Below, one piece after another: positions 37,086 to 48,431 of a stretch of DNA of 64,000 nt. Both the position numbers and the translations under genes were made by a program. Position 1 is the first letter of the stretch, and each line of letters starts with the position of its first letter. Location of the stretch: the NCBI GenBank assembly GCA_963763305.1, contig CAVXNP010000001.1, forward strand, positions 3,211,349 to 3,275,348, in the 5' to 3' direction. Source of the DNA: CAVXNP01 sp963763305 (lineage in GTDB: Bacteria; Pseudomonadota; Gammaproteobacteria; Xanthomonadales; Rhodanobacteraceae). The notes under the pieces are model-generated. The model saw only the letters and a program-made list of their open reading frames with translations. It did not search any database and was not told the DNA's origin.

Positions 37086-38214
37086 ATGAAACATAAGGGT
37101 TTGTATTTTCTGATCGCCTTGGCACTGGGCGGCGTCGGTGCCGTGCACGCTCAGGACGATACGGCGATGGCCGCCGATTCCGACCCCGATGAGCTCCTCC
37201 AACTTCGATGGCCGCTGGTATATCGCGCCGACCATTGGCGGCTATTACAACGATACCGACCGCAATACCAACAGCCGCCAGATTTATTACGGCCTGGGCT
37301 TTGGCCGATTCATCTCGCCGAATACCTCGATCGACGTGTTCGTCGATCGCACGCAGGCGTGACCGGCGATAATGGTCGGCAGCTGGGACAGCGACACCAT
37401 CGGCTTGGCTGCCCGTTTCTACGCGTGGCGACTGGAATGCGTGGCGTCCGTATGCGCTGGTCGGTGTGATGGCCAGCCAGCATGACGTCGCCGGTACCAA
37501 CGATTGGGTGCCCGCTGCGGAGCTCGGCGGTGGTGTTTCCAAGACCATCACCGACAGCACGGACTTCCGTGTCGAGGCAGGCTACCGCTATGACTGGGAC
37601 GACAAGACCATCCCGGCCGAGAGCGGCTACGGTGACTGGTTCCTGGGCCTGAGCGTCGTCTCGCGCTTCGGTGCCCCGCCGGCGCCGCCGGCCGAGCCGG
37701 TGGCCCCGCCGCCGCCGCCGCCGGTCACGACTGCTCCACGCAGGACACCGACAACGACGGCGTCAACGATTGCGACGACAAATGCCCGGCCACGGCCGCC
37801 GGTACCATCGTCGGTCCTGATGGCTGCCCGCAGAAGGTGGTGATCGACCTGCGCGGCGTGAACTTCAAGTTCGACCGTCCGAGCAAGGGCCAGACGGACA
37901 TCAGCAAGGCGCTGGCCGAGCCGACCTCCGATTCCATTGCGGTTCTCGACCAGGCGGTGGATACCCTGCAGCGCTATCCGCAGGTCAACGTGACGGTTGC
38001 CGGTTACACCGACGCAGTCGGTACCGACGCCTACAACCAGGACCTGTCCGAGCGCCGCGCCAAGATCGTCTATGACTACCTGACCGCCCACGGTATCGAC
38101 GCCAGCCGTCTGCAGGGTCCGATCGGTCATGGTGAAAACGATCCGATCGCGACCAACGACACGCCCGAAGGCCGTGCGCAGAACCGTCGTACCGAACTGC
38201 AGCCGCAGCAGTAA
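37086..38214 (+). CDS. OmpA-family outer-membrane protein with TSP3 linker, frameshifted
   Basis: About 375 residues over several frames. Signal peptide (YFLIALALGGVGAVHAQ), an eight-stranded barrel (FDGRWYIAPTIGGYYNDTDR, RYDWDDKT, WFLGLSVVSRFG), a proline run (APPAPPAEPVAPPPPPP), a thrombospondin type-3-like calcium motif DTDNDGVNDCDDKCP, and an OmpA C-terminal domain (VTVAGYTDAVGTDAYNQDLSERRAKIVYDYL) that binds peptidoglycan. It anchors the outer membrane to the wall. Breaks near 37200, 37365-37440 and 37735. AAGGAGA precedes the ATG; a long 5' leader suggests post-transcriptional control, usual for ompA genes. Confidence 0.88.
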
Positions 38215-38254
38215 GCGACGTACGGTAGACCGCCCGGCTTCATCGGGCACGGAG

Positions 38255-38278
38255 AACCCGGCTTCGGCCGGGTTTTTC
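38255..38278 (+). terminator. Rho-independent terminator of the OmpA gene
   Basis: AACCCGGC-TTCG-GCCGGGTTTTTCTT, 40 bp after the stop codon. Confidence 0.9.
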
Positions 38279-38289
38279 TTTGGGCGTTC

Positions 38290-38800
38290 GGCAGTTTCCG
38301 GCGGTGGCGCAAACCAGGCTGCGGTGGCGACAGGCCCGGCCGGCCGCGCAGGCGTGCCGAGCTTGCGTTTGGCGGTAAGGCCGGGTCCGATCAACCGCGT
38401 GCGGCACCATCCGCTCGTCGCCGTGGGCATGGCCGAACAACCCGGCGCAGGCCACGCACAACATCCACCAGCACGGATGCCACAGTGCCGCATCCTGTTT
38501 GCCGAGGGTGCTCGCCAGCACCCGAAAAATCGTCGCGGTGATGGCCGCCGCTCCCCGCGTAGCGGGGCGCACACAAGCGGACGATACCCAGCCGAACCAG
38601 CGAGGCAGCAGCAGGCCGTTCTCGGCCGGGCGGATGTCAGGCCCATCTCGGCCGCTGGCGCCGGCGGAGAGAAGCCCTGGGACAGGTGGGGCCATGGCTC
38701 ATGCGGAAGTGCTTTGGGCGGCCAGGGAAAGAAGGCGCAGGCAGTTGCGGTAGTCGTCGCTGTGATTGCGCAGCGCCCGGGCCTGCCTGAACGGGGATGC
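38290..38800. other. Gap without a supported gene
   Basis: About 500 bp between the OmpA terminator and the pseudouridine synthase. Open frames exist on both strands, but none has a ribosome site, a recognisable family or consistent codon use. A minus-strand stretch (about 38640-38380) reading LPRWFGWVSSACVRPATRGAA looks somewhat protein-like and could be the remnant of a gene; I cannot assign it. Confidence 0.4.
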
Positions 38801-38892
38801 CGGTGATCCAGATAGCGAGGCCAGCATCAGCACTGGCCCGGCCGGGGCCAGCCACCCCAGTGACGATCCTGCGGCCGCAGTACACTGGACGG

Positions 38893-39657
38893 ATGCCGCG
38901 TCCTCCCGTCTCTCCCGTACCCGCGCGCCGTCGCACCGCGGCGGCACCCCGGCACGGACTGGCACGGGTCCTGTCCAAGCAGGGCGTTTGCTCGCGTAGT
39001 CTGGCCGAGCAATGGATCCGAGCCGGCCGGGTGGCGGTGGCCGGCAGGGTGGTCCGCGATCCCCAGCACCCAATCGCCGGCAGCCCTTCGATCACCGTGG
39101 ACGGCCAGCCGGTAGCGGCGGCTCGGCGTGTCTACGTGATGTTCAACAAGCCACGGGGGCTGGTCGTCAGTGCCGCCGACGAGCGCGGTCGCGACACTGT
39201 CTACACCGCGCTGGCCGCCACCGGGTTGCCCTGGGTGGGTCCAGTGGGGCGGCTGGACAAGGCCAGCGAGGGGTTGCTGTTGCTCAGTAACGACACGGTC
39301 TGGGCCGCGGGCATCACCGAGCCGGCCAGCCACCGCCACAAGACGTATCACGTGCAGGTCGACCGGATCCTGGAGGAGTCCCTGCTGGAACGCCTGCGCG
39401 CCGGGATCGTCGACCAGGGCGAGCGCCTGGAAGCGCGTCAGGTGAGCCTGTTGCGGACCGGGGAAAAGAACGCCTGGCTGGAAATCGTGCTGGACGAAGG
39501 CCGCAACCGTCACATCCGCCGGCTGTTGGCTGCTCACGACATTGGCGTGTTGCGCCTGATCCGCGTGGCGATCGGTGCGCTTGCCCTTGGCGATCTGGCC
39601 AAGGGCCAATGGCGTCACCTGGAAGCCGACGAGGTGCGACAGCTCCGGGCACGGTGA
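38893..39657 (+). CDS. RluB/RluE/RsuA-family pseudouridine synthase
   Basis: 254 residues. N-terminal S4 RNA-binding domain (RHGLARVLSKQGVCSRSLAEQWIRAGRVAVAGRVV) and catalytic domain with the Asp motif GPVGRLDKASEGLLLLSND, plus EGRNRHIRRLLAAHDI. The family converts uridine to pseudouridine in 16S or 23S rRNA; the exact site is not clear from sequence. The ATG at 38893 gives a basic N-terminal tail before S4; the upstream ATG at 38797 seems non-native. Intact. Confidence 0.88.
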   Translation: MPRPPVSPVPARRRTAAAPRHGLARVLSKQGVCSRSLAEQWIRAGRVAVAGRVVRDPQHPIAGSPSITVDGQPVAAARRVYVMFNKPRGLVVSAADERGRDTVYTALAATGLPWVGPVGRLDKASEGLLLLSNDTVWAAGITEPASHRHKTYHVQVDRILEESLLERLRAGIVDQGERLEARQVSLLRTGEKNAWLEIVLDEGRNRHIRRLLAAHDIGVLRLIRVAIGALALGDLAKGQWRHLEADEVRQLRAR

Positions 39658-39694
39658 GCCGATGCCGCAGGCGGCAGTAGAGCCAGGACGCCGG

Positions 39695-40257
39695 TAGGGT
39701 GGGCTTCAGCCCACCAGACCCACAGCGCGCAAGGGTGGCAGGACCAAGAGCCGGTGGGCTGAAGCCCACCCTGCGCGCCCGCGCGAGTGCGCGGCGAAGT
39801 CGTCATCGCGCGCCCGTCCGTGGGTGGGGGCTCGTTCCGCGCCCGGGCACCTGTGAGTAGGGTGGGCTTCAGCCCACCAGACCCACAGCGCGCAAGGGTG
39901 GCAGGACCAAGAGCCGGTGGGCTGAAGCCCACCCTGCGCGCCCGCGCGAGTGCGCGGCGAAGTCATCCTCGCGCGCCCGTCCGTGGATGGGGGCTCGTCC
40001 CGCGCCCGGGCACCTGTGAGTAGGGTGGGCTTCAGCCCACCAGACCCACAGCGCGCAAGGGTGGCAGGACCAAGAGCCGGTGGGCTGAAGCCCACCCTGC
40101 GCGCCCGCGCGAGTGCGCGGCGAAGTCATCATCGCGCGCCCGTCCGTGGGTGGGGGCTCGTTCCGCGCTGCGGGCACCTGTGAGTAGGGTGGGCTTCAGC
40201 CCACCAGACCCACGCAGCGGAAAGCGGAAGCGCCGGTGGGCTGAAGCCCACCCTACG
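39695..40257. repeat. Tandem array of 163-bp units carrying paired REP palindromes
   Basis: Copies begin at 39695, 39858 and 40021 (period 163, 163, 164 bp), with a diverged short copy at 40185-40257. Each unit has TAGGGTGGGCTTCAGCCCACC, a 50-bp spacer, the inverse GGTGGGCTGAAGCCCACCCT, and a GC-rich spacer. Copies are nearly identical. Open frames in the array are repeat artefacts. It occupies the gap between the convergent pseudouridine synthase and kbl. Confidence 0.93.
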
Positions 40258-40287
40258 CGGCCTCAGTGCGCCAAACCGACAGCGCGC

Positions 40288-41487
<1,200 letters not shown>

Positions 41488-41592
41488 TGGGGGGATCCGT
41501 GGGTATGTTTCGGGGCGGCGAGGGGCGAGGGGCGAGGGTGACGCGGGGGAGCTATCCGGCGGGCCGTCGCCCGGGCGCCGCTCCCCGCAACG

Positions 41593-42627
41593 TCAGGTCC
41601 AGCTGCAGACCACCTTGCCGCAAGTGCCGGCGTCCATCAGGTCGAAGCCCTTCTGGAAATCGTCGATGGCGATCTGGTGGGTCAGCACCTTGCCCAGCGG
41701 GAAGCCGGTCAGCACCATCTGGGTCATCTTGTACCAGGTCTCGTACATCTTCCGGCCGTAGATGCCCTGCAGGGTGAGGCCCTTGAAGATCACCTTGTCC
41801 CAGTCGATGCCGGCGCCGCGGGGCATGATGCCGAGCATGGCGACCTTGCCGCCGTGGTACATCACCTCGAGCATGTCGTTGAATGCGCGTGGGTTGCCGC
41901 TCATCTCCAGACCGACGTCGAAGCCCTCCATGTGCAGATCCTTGACCACATCCTTGATCGACTGGTTGGACACGTTGACCACCCGCGTGGCGCCCATGTC
42001 GGCGGCCAGCTTCAGGCGGTAGTCGTTGATGTCGGTGACCACCACGTTGCGCGCGCCCACGTGCTTGGCAATGCCCGCGGCAATGATGCCGATCGGGCCG
42101 GCGCCGGTAATCAGCACGTCTTCGCCGATCAGATCGAACTCCAGCGCGCAATGCGCCGCGTTGCCATAGGGATCGAAGAACGCGGCAAGCTCGGAAGGAA
42201 TCGGATCCGGGATCGGCCACAGGTTGGAAGCGGGCACCGCCACGTACTCGGCGAACGCGCCGTTGCGATTGACGCCGATGCCGACGGTATTGGGGCACAG
42301 GTGCTGGCGGCCGGCGCGGCAGTTGCGGCAGTGGCCGCAGACGATGTGGCCCTCGGCGGAGACGCGGTCACCGACGTTGTAGCCGGTGACTGCGCTGCCC
42401 AGCTCGGCGATGCGGCCGACGAACTCATGGCCGATCACCAGGCCCGGCTTGATCGTGCGCTGGGACCATTCGTCCCATTTGTAGATGTGCAGGTCGGTGC
42501 CGCAGATGGCGGTTTTCTCCACCTTGACCAGCACTTCGTTCGGGCCGATCTGCGGGACCGGCACCTGCTCCATCCAGATGCCCTGCTCGGGCTTGCGCTT
42601 GACCAGGGCTTTCATCATCTGCGGCAT
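41593..42627 (-). CDS. tdh: L-threonine 3-dehydrogenase
   Basis: About 344 residues, intact, zinc-dependent medium-chain dehydrogenase. Catalytic zinc Cys in KTAICGTDLHIYKWD and GHEFVG; structural zinc Cys cluster in GHIVCGHCRNCRAGRQHLC; Rossmann GAGPIGIIAAGIAKHVGA; end CGKVVCSWT. It oxidises threonine to 2-amino-3-ketobutyrate for Kbl. Start uncertain between 42627 and 42618 (MMKALVKRKPEQGIWM, closest to E. coli Tdh); no good Shine-Dalgarno for either. Confidence 0.95.
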   Translation of the reverse strand: MPQMMKALVKRKPEQGIWMEQVPVPQIGPNEVLVKVEKTAICGTDLHIYKWDEWSQRTIKPGLVIGHEFVGRIAELGSAVTGYNVGDRVSAEGHIVCGHCRNCRAGRQHLCPNTVGIGVNRNGAFAEYVAVPASNLWPIPDPIPSELAAFFDPYGNAAHCALEFDLIGEDVLITGAGPIGIIAAGIAKHVGARNVVVTDINDYRLKLAADMGATRVVNVSNQSIKDVVKDLHMEGFDVGLEMSGNPRAFNDMLEVMYHGGKVAMLGIMPRGAGIDWDKVIFKGLTLQGIYGRKMYETWYKMTQMVLTGFPLGKVLTHQIAIDDFQKGFDLMDAGTCGKVVCSWT

Positions 42628-42887
42628 AGGGGGTCCAGTGGGATGGGGAAAGCGCAATTATAAGGGTCCACGCAGGACGCCGCAGTGGTCATCGCGCAGC
42701 GGGGCCACGATCTTTGCCAGGGAGGTTGTGGTTGGGCTTCGCGGGCGTCGGGGCAGGCGCCCGCCCGGCGGCTGGCACGTCTGGCGCTGGCGGCGGGATG
42801 TCCGGGCGAGGCAGTTCCGAGCACCGGACGCTTCGGTCGTCCAGACCCGCTGAGTAGCTGAAGAAGTGGCCCGTGGCCGGAGCAGGC

Positions 42888-43133
42888 TCAGCCGATGCTG
42901 CGGTAGATGACCGAGAACACCAGGCTGATCAGCACGCACACCGCCAGCCAGAAGCCGTAGTTGTCCTTGTGCCAGAACGGCCGTGACGGTGGATTGGCCT
43001 CACGCTGGCGGGCCGGGTAGAGCACGACGGGCTCATTGGACGCACGCGCGCGCTCGATCGACGGAGCTGGGCGCGGCACATTCTGCCCCCGCTCGTCGCG
43101 TAGCCGCTTTTCCACATCGCTGAGCTGGGCCAT
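42888..43133 (-). CDS. Small single-pass membrane protein, hypothetical
   Basis: 81 residues: a charged coiled N-terminal half (MAQLSDVEKRLRDERGQN) and one C-terminal membrane segment (FWLAVCVLISLVFSVIY). The start at 43133 is chosen because the longer frame upstream is arginine-rich and overlaps the miaA leader. No family recognised. The flanking gaps (42628-42887 and 43134-43457) show nothing gene-like. Confidence 0.6.
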   Translation of the reverse strand: MAQLSDVEKRLRDERGQNVPRPAPSIERARASNEPVVLYPARQREANPPSRPFWHKDNYGFWLAVCVLISLVFSVIYRSIG

Positions 43134-43457
43134 TGCGTGAAGTCTGCGTGTTCCTGTGGGGAGCATAGTGCCGCCGTGTTCAGGCACAAGCAAGCTTCTG
43201 GCGGTTCTCCCCAGGCGGACGGGGACCAGAGCGTGACGCAGGTCACCGCATCGCTTTGCCGCGGGCAGGATTCGCGCGCCCGTGCGGGTGCATCTGGAGC
43301 GAGCGGAATGTCTGGGATACATGAATGACTCCACCGGGTCTGGCCACCCGGATGCGGGCTGCAGGAACACCTTGCGCTCACCCCTCCGGCCCAGCCTTGA
43401 TCTTCGTCAAGGAAGCGAGTGGCAGACGGCTTGCGGCGCGCCGCCTACAATGCCGCG

Positions 43458-44423
43458 ATGGCAATCGACGCCCGCCCGCTGGCCATCTTCCTGATGGGCC
43501 CGACCGCGTCGGGCAAGACCGCGCTGGCGTGCGCGCTGCGCGAGCATTTCGCCGGGCAGGGCATCGGCCTGGAGCTGGTCAGCGTGGACTCGGCGCTGGT
43601 CTATCGCGGGCTGGATATCGGCGCAGCCAAGCCGGACGCGGCCACCCTGGCGCGTCACCCGCACGCGCTGATCGACATCCGCGACCCGGCGCAGCCGTAC
43701 TCGGCGGCCGACTTCCAGGCCGACGCCACGGCGGCAATGCAGGCGATCAGCACACGCGGGCGGGTGCCGCTGCTGGTGGGGGGCACCGGACTGTACTTTC
43801 GCGCGCTGCAACAGGGTCTGTCGGCGCTGCCAGAGGCCGACCCGGCGATCCGGACGCGGTTGACCCGGGAGGCGGCCGCGCAGGGCTGGCCGGCGCTGCA
43901 TGCGCGACTGGTCCGGCTGGACCCGGCCGCGGCTGCGCGCATCGGTTGCAACGACGCCCAGCGCATGCAGCGCGCGCTGGAGGTGATCGAACTGGCCGGC
44001 AAGCCGCTGTCCGAACTGCAGCGGAGCGGCCGTGGCAGGCGCTTCGGCTGGCGGGTGCTCAAGCTGGCCCTGCTGCCGGCAGACCGGGCGCTGCTGCACC
44101 AGCGCATCGCGGATCGCTTCGATGCCATGCTGGACGGCGGGCTGCTGGAGGAGGTGCAGCGGCTGCGCGCACGCGGCGACCTGGACCCGGACCTGCCGGC
44201 GATGCGCGCGGTGGGCTACCGCCAGGCATGGGAGTACCTGGACGGCACGGTCGACCGGGCCACCTTCCGCGACAAGGGCATCTTCGCCACCCGCCAGCTG
44301 GCCAAGCGCCAGAACACCTGGCTGCGCGGCGAACTGGACGCCCGCGCGCTGGACCCGGACAGCGCGGCCGTCACCGCCCGCGCCATCGATGCCTTGCAGT
44401 TGTTCCTGGGCACCCCCACATAA
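43458..44423 (+). CDS. miaA: tRNA dimethylallyltransferase
   Basis: 321 residues from the ATG at 43458. P-loop GPTASGKTALA, catalytic ELVSVDSALVYRGLDIGAAKP, HALIDIRDPAQPYSAADF and GGTGLYFRALQQGLS; C-terminal RQLAKRQNTWLRGE. It adds dimethylallyl to A37 of UNN-reading tRNAs. It precedes hfq as in most gammaproteobacteria. Intact; an in-frame upstream ATG (43419) is unlikely. Confidence 0.96.
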   Translation: MAIDARPLAIFLMGPTASGKTALACALREHFAGQGIGLELVSVDSALVYRGLDIGAAKPDAATLARHPHALIDIRDPAQPYSAADFQADATAAMQAISTRGRVPLLVGGTGLYFRALQQGLSALPEADPAIRTRLTREAAAQGWPALHARLVRLDPAAAARIGCNDAQRMQRALEVIELAGKPLSELQRSGRGRRFGWRVLKLALLPADRALLHQRIADRFDAMLDGGLLEEVQRLRARGDLDPDLPAMRAVGYRQAWEYLDGTVDRATFRDKGIFATRQLAKRQNTWLRGELDARALDPDSAAVTARAIDALQLFLGTPT

Positions 44424-44546
44424 GCGCTGCGGGTGGTCGTGGCGCGTTCGCATGGCCGCCGTGGATGGCATCCCGCAATGAAAGACACTCGGCAATCTTT
44501 CGCCAAGTGTTTGAATGAGGTTAAGATCCCTCCAGCTTCGGCCGGG

Positions 44547-44567
44547 CGCCCATTCGGGGCGTTTTTT
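44547..44567 (+). terminator. Terminator-like hairpin in front of hfq
   Basis: CGCCC-ATTCG-GGGCG followed directly by TTTTTT, 124 bp after miaA and only 28 bp before the hfq start codon. It may end the miaA transcript or act as an attenuator in an hfq leader; no promoter fits between it and hfq. Confidence 0.6.
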
Positions 44568-44600
44568 CTCCGGTCGGCAGGCGCAAGGGGGAAAACAACA

Positions 44601-44888
44601 ATGTCCAAAGGACAGTCATTGCAGGATCCGTTTCTCAACGCATTGCGTCGCGAGCGCGTGCCGGTGGCCATCTATCTGGTCAACGGCATCAAGCTGCAGG
44701 GCACGATCGAATCGTTCGACCAGTTCGTGGTGCTGCTGCGCAACCAGGTGAGCCAGATGGTGTACAAGCACGCCATTTCCACCGTCGTGCCCAGCCGCAA
44801 CGTGCGCATGGGCAATGGCCACGACGGCCACGATGCGCATGCGGCATCCGCCGATGGCGCCCCCACATCCGCCGAGGCGGAAGGATAG
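44601..44888 (+). CDS. hfq: RNA chaperone Hfq
   Basis: 95 residues. Sm1 motif (QDPFLNALRRERVPVAIYLVNGIKLQGTIESFDQFVVLL) and Sm2 (YKHAISTVVPSR) are complete. The C-terminal tail is His/Asp/Ala-rich. Hfq hexamers bind small RNAs and mRNAs. GGGGGAAAACAACA precedes the ATG. Intact; hflX follows 6 bp after the stop. Confidence 0.98.
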   Translation: MSKGQSLQDPFLNALRRERVPVAIYLVNGIKLQGTIESFDQFVVLLRNQVSQMVYKHAISTVVPSRNVRMGNGHDGHDAHAASADGAPTSAEAEG

Positions 44889-44894
44889 TCCACT

Positions 44895-46195
44895 CTGTTT
44901 GATCGTGAGAAGAAAGGCGAACGCGCCGTCCTGGTGTTGCCGCACTCGCGCGGGGAGGGCGACGCTGCCCGCCGCGCCGAAGAGTTCGCCGAGCTGGTGC
45001 GTTCCGCCGGCGCGGAGGTGCTGGCCGGCATTCCGGCACGCGTGGAGGATCCCAACCCGCGCTACTACATCGGCACCGGCAAGGCCGACGAGGTGGCCGA
45101 GGCCGCGCGCGCGGTCGAGGCCGACCTGGTGCTGGTCGACCACCTGCTGACCCCGGTGCAGGAGCGCAACCTGGAAAAGCTGCTGGGCATGCGCGTGGTC
45201 GACCGTGCCGGGCTGATCCTGGACATCTTCGCCCAGCGTGCCCGGTCGCACGAAGGCAAGCTGGAAGTGGAGCTGGCCCAGCTCAAGCACATGGCCACCC
45301 GGCTGGTGCGCGGCTGGACCCATCTGGACACCCAGCGCGGCGGCGCCATCGGCAACCGTGGCCCGGGCGAAACCCAGCTGGAAACCGACCGCCGCCTGCT
45401 GGGCGAGCGCGTGAAGATGCTCACCCAGCGGCTGGAGAAGGTGCAGACCCAGCGCAACCAGCAGCGCCGCGCGCGCATGCGCAACACGGTGCCGCGGGTG
45501 GCTCTGGTCGGCTACACCAACGCCGGCAAGTCCACGCTTTTCAACGCGTTGACCACCGGCGAGGTGTACGCGGCCAACCAGCTGTTCGCCACGCTCGACC
45601 CGACCGTGCGCAAGATCGACGACCTGGCCTGCGGCCCGGCGGTGATCGCCGATACCGTGGGCTTCATCCGCGAACTGCCGCACGACCTGGTCGCCGCCTT
45701 CCGCGCCACCCTGGCCGAGGCGCGCGACGCCGACCTGCTGCTGCACGTGAGCGACGCCGCCGACGAGGAGCGCGAGCGCCTGCATGGCGTGGTCGACGGT
45801 GTGCTCGACGAGATCGGTGCCGGCGAGGTTCCGCAGCTGCGGGTGATGAACAAGATCGACCTGGCCGGTGGCGAGCCGCGGATCGTGCGCGATGGCGAGG
45901 GCCGCCCGACCCAGGTGTGGCTGTCGGCCGCCAGCGGCGAGGGCCTGGACCTGCTGCGCCAGGCGCTGGGCGAACTGCTCGGTGGCGAGCGGGTGCAGTC
46001 GGACCTGCAGCTGCCGTTGACTGCCGGGCGCCTGCACGCGCGGCTGAAGGCCGCCGGCGCGATCACCGCCGAAACGGTCGACGAGCATGGCTGGCGGCTG
46101 CACATCGACGCGCCGCGCAGCGTGCTGGCCCCGCTCGCGGCGGGGACCGCGGCGAGGCCGGGTTGCTGCAGGGCCTGCTGGGCCCTGGCGCCTGA
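44895..46195 (+). CDS. hflX: Ribosome-associated GTPase HflX
   Basis: About 433 residues. HflX N-terminal domain (DPNPRYYIGTGKADEVAE), RGPGETQLETDRR, then the G domain: GYTNAGKSTLFNAL (G1), DTVGFIRELPHDLV (G3), NKIDL (G4). It splits stalled ribosomes. The family N-terminus (FDRxKKGERA) begins here with CTG at 44895 after GGAAGGA; no ATG/GTG in frame gives the full protein until GTG 44934. The C-terminus shifts frame twice near 46135-46155 to end in GLLQGLLGPGA at 46195. Confidence 0.92.
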
Positions 46196-46510
46196 CGCTG
46201 CCGACGGCAGCGGGCAACCGGGCAACCGGGCAGGGCAGCCGCTGGCAGTCCTGTCGGACTTTGGTCGGCCGGGCTGCAGATCCGGCTGCGCGGTCCATAT
46301 TCCCGCCACGCACAGCCAGATTTTCGCCTCGACCGCCAAAGCCCGGCAGGCTGCTAGACTATCCGGCGTTTGTGCGATGGGTTTGCCCTCGCACCGGGAC
46401 TCGATCCGCCACCGCCACACGAACTCGACGTCGGAGCCCATGGCTTACCCCCTTCAATGCGTTTTCCGGCTGACCCCGCCGGCCTCCCAGCCGCCCCAAG
46501 GAGACTGACC

Positions 46511-47556
46511 ATGGCCTGGAACGAACCCGGCAACAACGGGCAGCGCGACCCGTGGAACAAGAACAACCGCCCCGGCGGCAAGCCCGCCGGCCTGGACGCT
46601 GCGCTGCGCAAGCTGCGCAACCGCTTCGGCAAGGGCGGCGGCTCCGGCGGCATCGTCACCATCGCAGTGGCGATCCTGCTGGCCTGGTTCCTGCTGAGCA
46701 GCTACACCATCATCGACGCGCGCCAGTCCGGCGTGGTGCTGCGCTTTGGCCAGTACTCGCGCACGCTGGGGCCGGGTTTCCACTTCAAGCTGCCGCAGCC
46801 GTTCGAGTCGGTGACCAAGGTGGAGACCACCCGCGTGCGTTCGATCGCCGACAGCGTGCGCATGCTCACCGCCGACGAGAACATCATCACCATCGACTTC
46901 ACCGTGCAGTACATGGCGCCGGACGCGCGCAACTACCTGTTTTCGGTGGATGACATCGACGGCACCATCAGCGCCGCGGCCGAGGCGGCCGTACGCTCGG
47001 TGATCGGCCTGAGCACGATGGACCAGATTCTCTCCGGCGAGGGCGCCACCCTGGTGGCCGAAGCCAGCACCGCGCTGCAGAAGACCCTGGACGCCTACCA
47101 CACTGGTCTGCGCGTCACCGAGGTGAGCTTCCAGAACGTTGCGCCGCCGCAGGAGGTCAAGGATGCCTTCGACGACGTCAACAAGGCGCGCGAGGACAAG
47201 CAGAGCACCGAGAACAACGCGCATGCCTACGCCAACAAGGTGATCCCCGTAGCCCGCGGCCAGGCCGCGCGCATTGCCGCCGAGGCCTCCGGTTACAGCG
47301 CCGAGCGCATTGCCCGCGCCGACGGTGACACCGCCCGCTTCGATCTGCTGCTCAAGCAGTACAAGGCCGCACCGGAAGTGACTCGCAAGCGCCTGTGGCT
47401 GGAAACCATGGAGCAGGTGCTGGCCAGCAACCCCAAGGTCATCGACGGTTCCAACGGTCGCAACATCATCAACCTGCCGGCGGTCACCGCCCCGGCCGGC
47501 ACCGTGACCGCGGTGACCGGACCGGATGACGCCGGCCAGACGGAGGCCAGCCATGA
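46511..47556 (+). CDS. hflK: Membrane protease modulator HflK
   Basis: About 348 residues. Glycine/asparagine-rich N-terminus (MAWNEPGNNGQRDPWNKNN), one membrane segment (IVTIAVAILLAWFLLSSYTII) and an SPFH/prohibitin domain (SGVVLRFGQYSRTLGPGFHFKLP ... ARGQAARIAAEASGYSAERIARA). HflK-HflC surround FtsH and modulate its proteolysis. The reading frame runs past the expected end; I take the stop to be the TGA overlapping the hflC ATG, which needs one frame change. The 315-bp gap upstream shows no gene. Confidence 0.92.
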
Positions 47557-48421
47557 AGATCGTCTCGGCCATCCTCGTCGCCATCGCCGTCCTGCTCGGA
47601 CTCAACAGCATGTTCGTGGTGCGCGAGGGACAGAACGCGCTGCTGCTGCAGTTCGGTCGCATCGTCCGCACCGACTACCAGCCGGGCCTGCACTTCAAGG
47701 TGCCCTTGATGCAGCAGGTGATGCGTTTCGACAACCGCATCCTGTCGATGGACGCCCCGCCGGAGCGCTACTTCACCTCCGAGAAGAAGAGCGTCAACGT
47801 CGACTTCTACGTCAAGTGGCGCATCAACGACAACGCCGCGTTCTACCGCGCCACCAGCGGCGACCCGCAGGCGGCGGTCCAGCGGCTGACTCCGATCATC
47901 AAGGATGCACTGCGCTTCGAATTCAACTCGCGCACGCTGCAGGAGCTGATCGCCGGCGGCCGCAAGGACATCACCGAGCGGGTACGCGAGCAGACCGACG
48001 CCGCCGCGCGCAAGAACCTGGGCATCGCCATCGTCGACGTGCGCATCAAGCGCATCGACCTGCCCGACGAAGTCAGCGACTCGGTCTACAAGCGCATGCG
48101 CGCCGAGCGCCTGCAGCTGGCCAACGAGTTGCGCTACACCGGCCAGGAGGAAGCGGAGAAGATCAAGGCCGATGCCGACCGCCAGGGCCAGGTGCTGCAG
48201 GCCAACGCCCAGCGCGACGCGGCCAAGATCACGCGGTGACGGTGACGCCGCCGCGGCCGGCATCTACGCCAAGGCCTACAGCCAGGATCCGGAGTTCTTC
48301 GCGTTCTACCGCAGCCTGCAACGCGTACAAGAAGGCGTTCGGTGACGGCAAGGGCGTGCTGGTGCTCAAGCCGGACGCGGAGTTCCTGCGCTACTTCAAC
48401 AACGGCGCCGCCAAACACTGA
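47553..48421 (+). CDS. hflC: Membrane protease modulator HflC, frameshifted
   Basis: About 288 residues. N-terminal membrane anchor (MKIVSAILVAIAVLLGLNSMFVV), SPFH domain (EGQNALLLQFGRIVRTDYQPGLHFKVP) and C-terminal GDGDAAAAGIYAKAYSQDPEFFAFYRSL. Partner of HflK in the FtsH-associated complex. The stop at 48237-48239 is an artefact: removing the A in ATCACGCGG and the C in CTGCAACGCG restores the family C-terminus to 48421. Confidence 0.93.
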
Positions 48422-48431
48422 GTACGCCACC

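Noticed and set aside
38240..38695. Minus-strand protein-like open frame after the OmpA gene
   Set aside because: No recognisable family or ribosome site; reads through the OmpA terminator. Noted only as a possible remnant.
39695..40257. CRISPR array
   Set aside because: Unit is 163 bp with no unique spacers and contains REP palindromes; no cas genes nearby.
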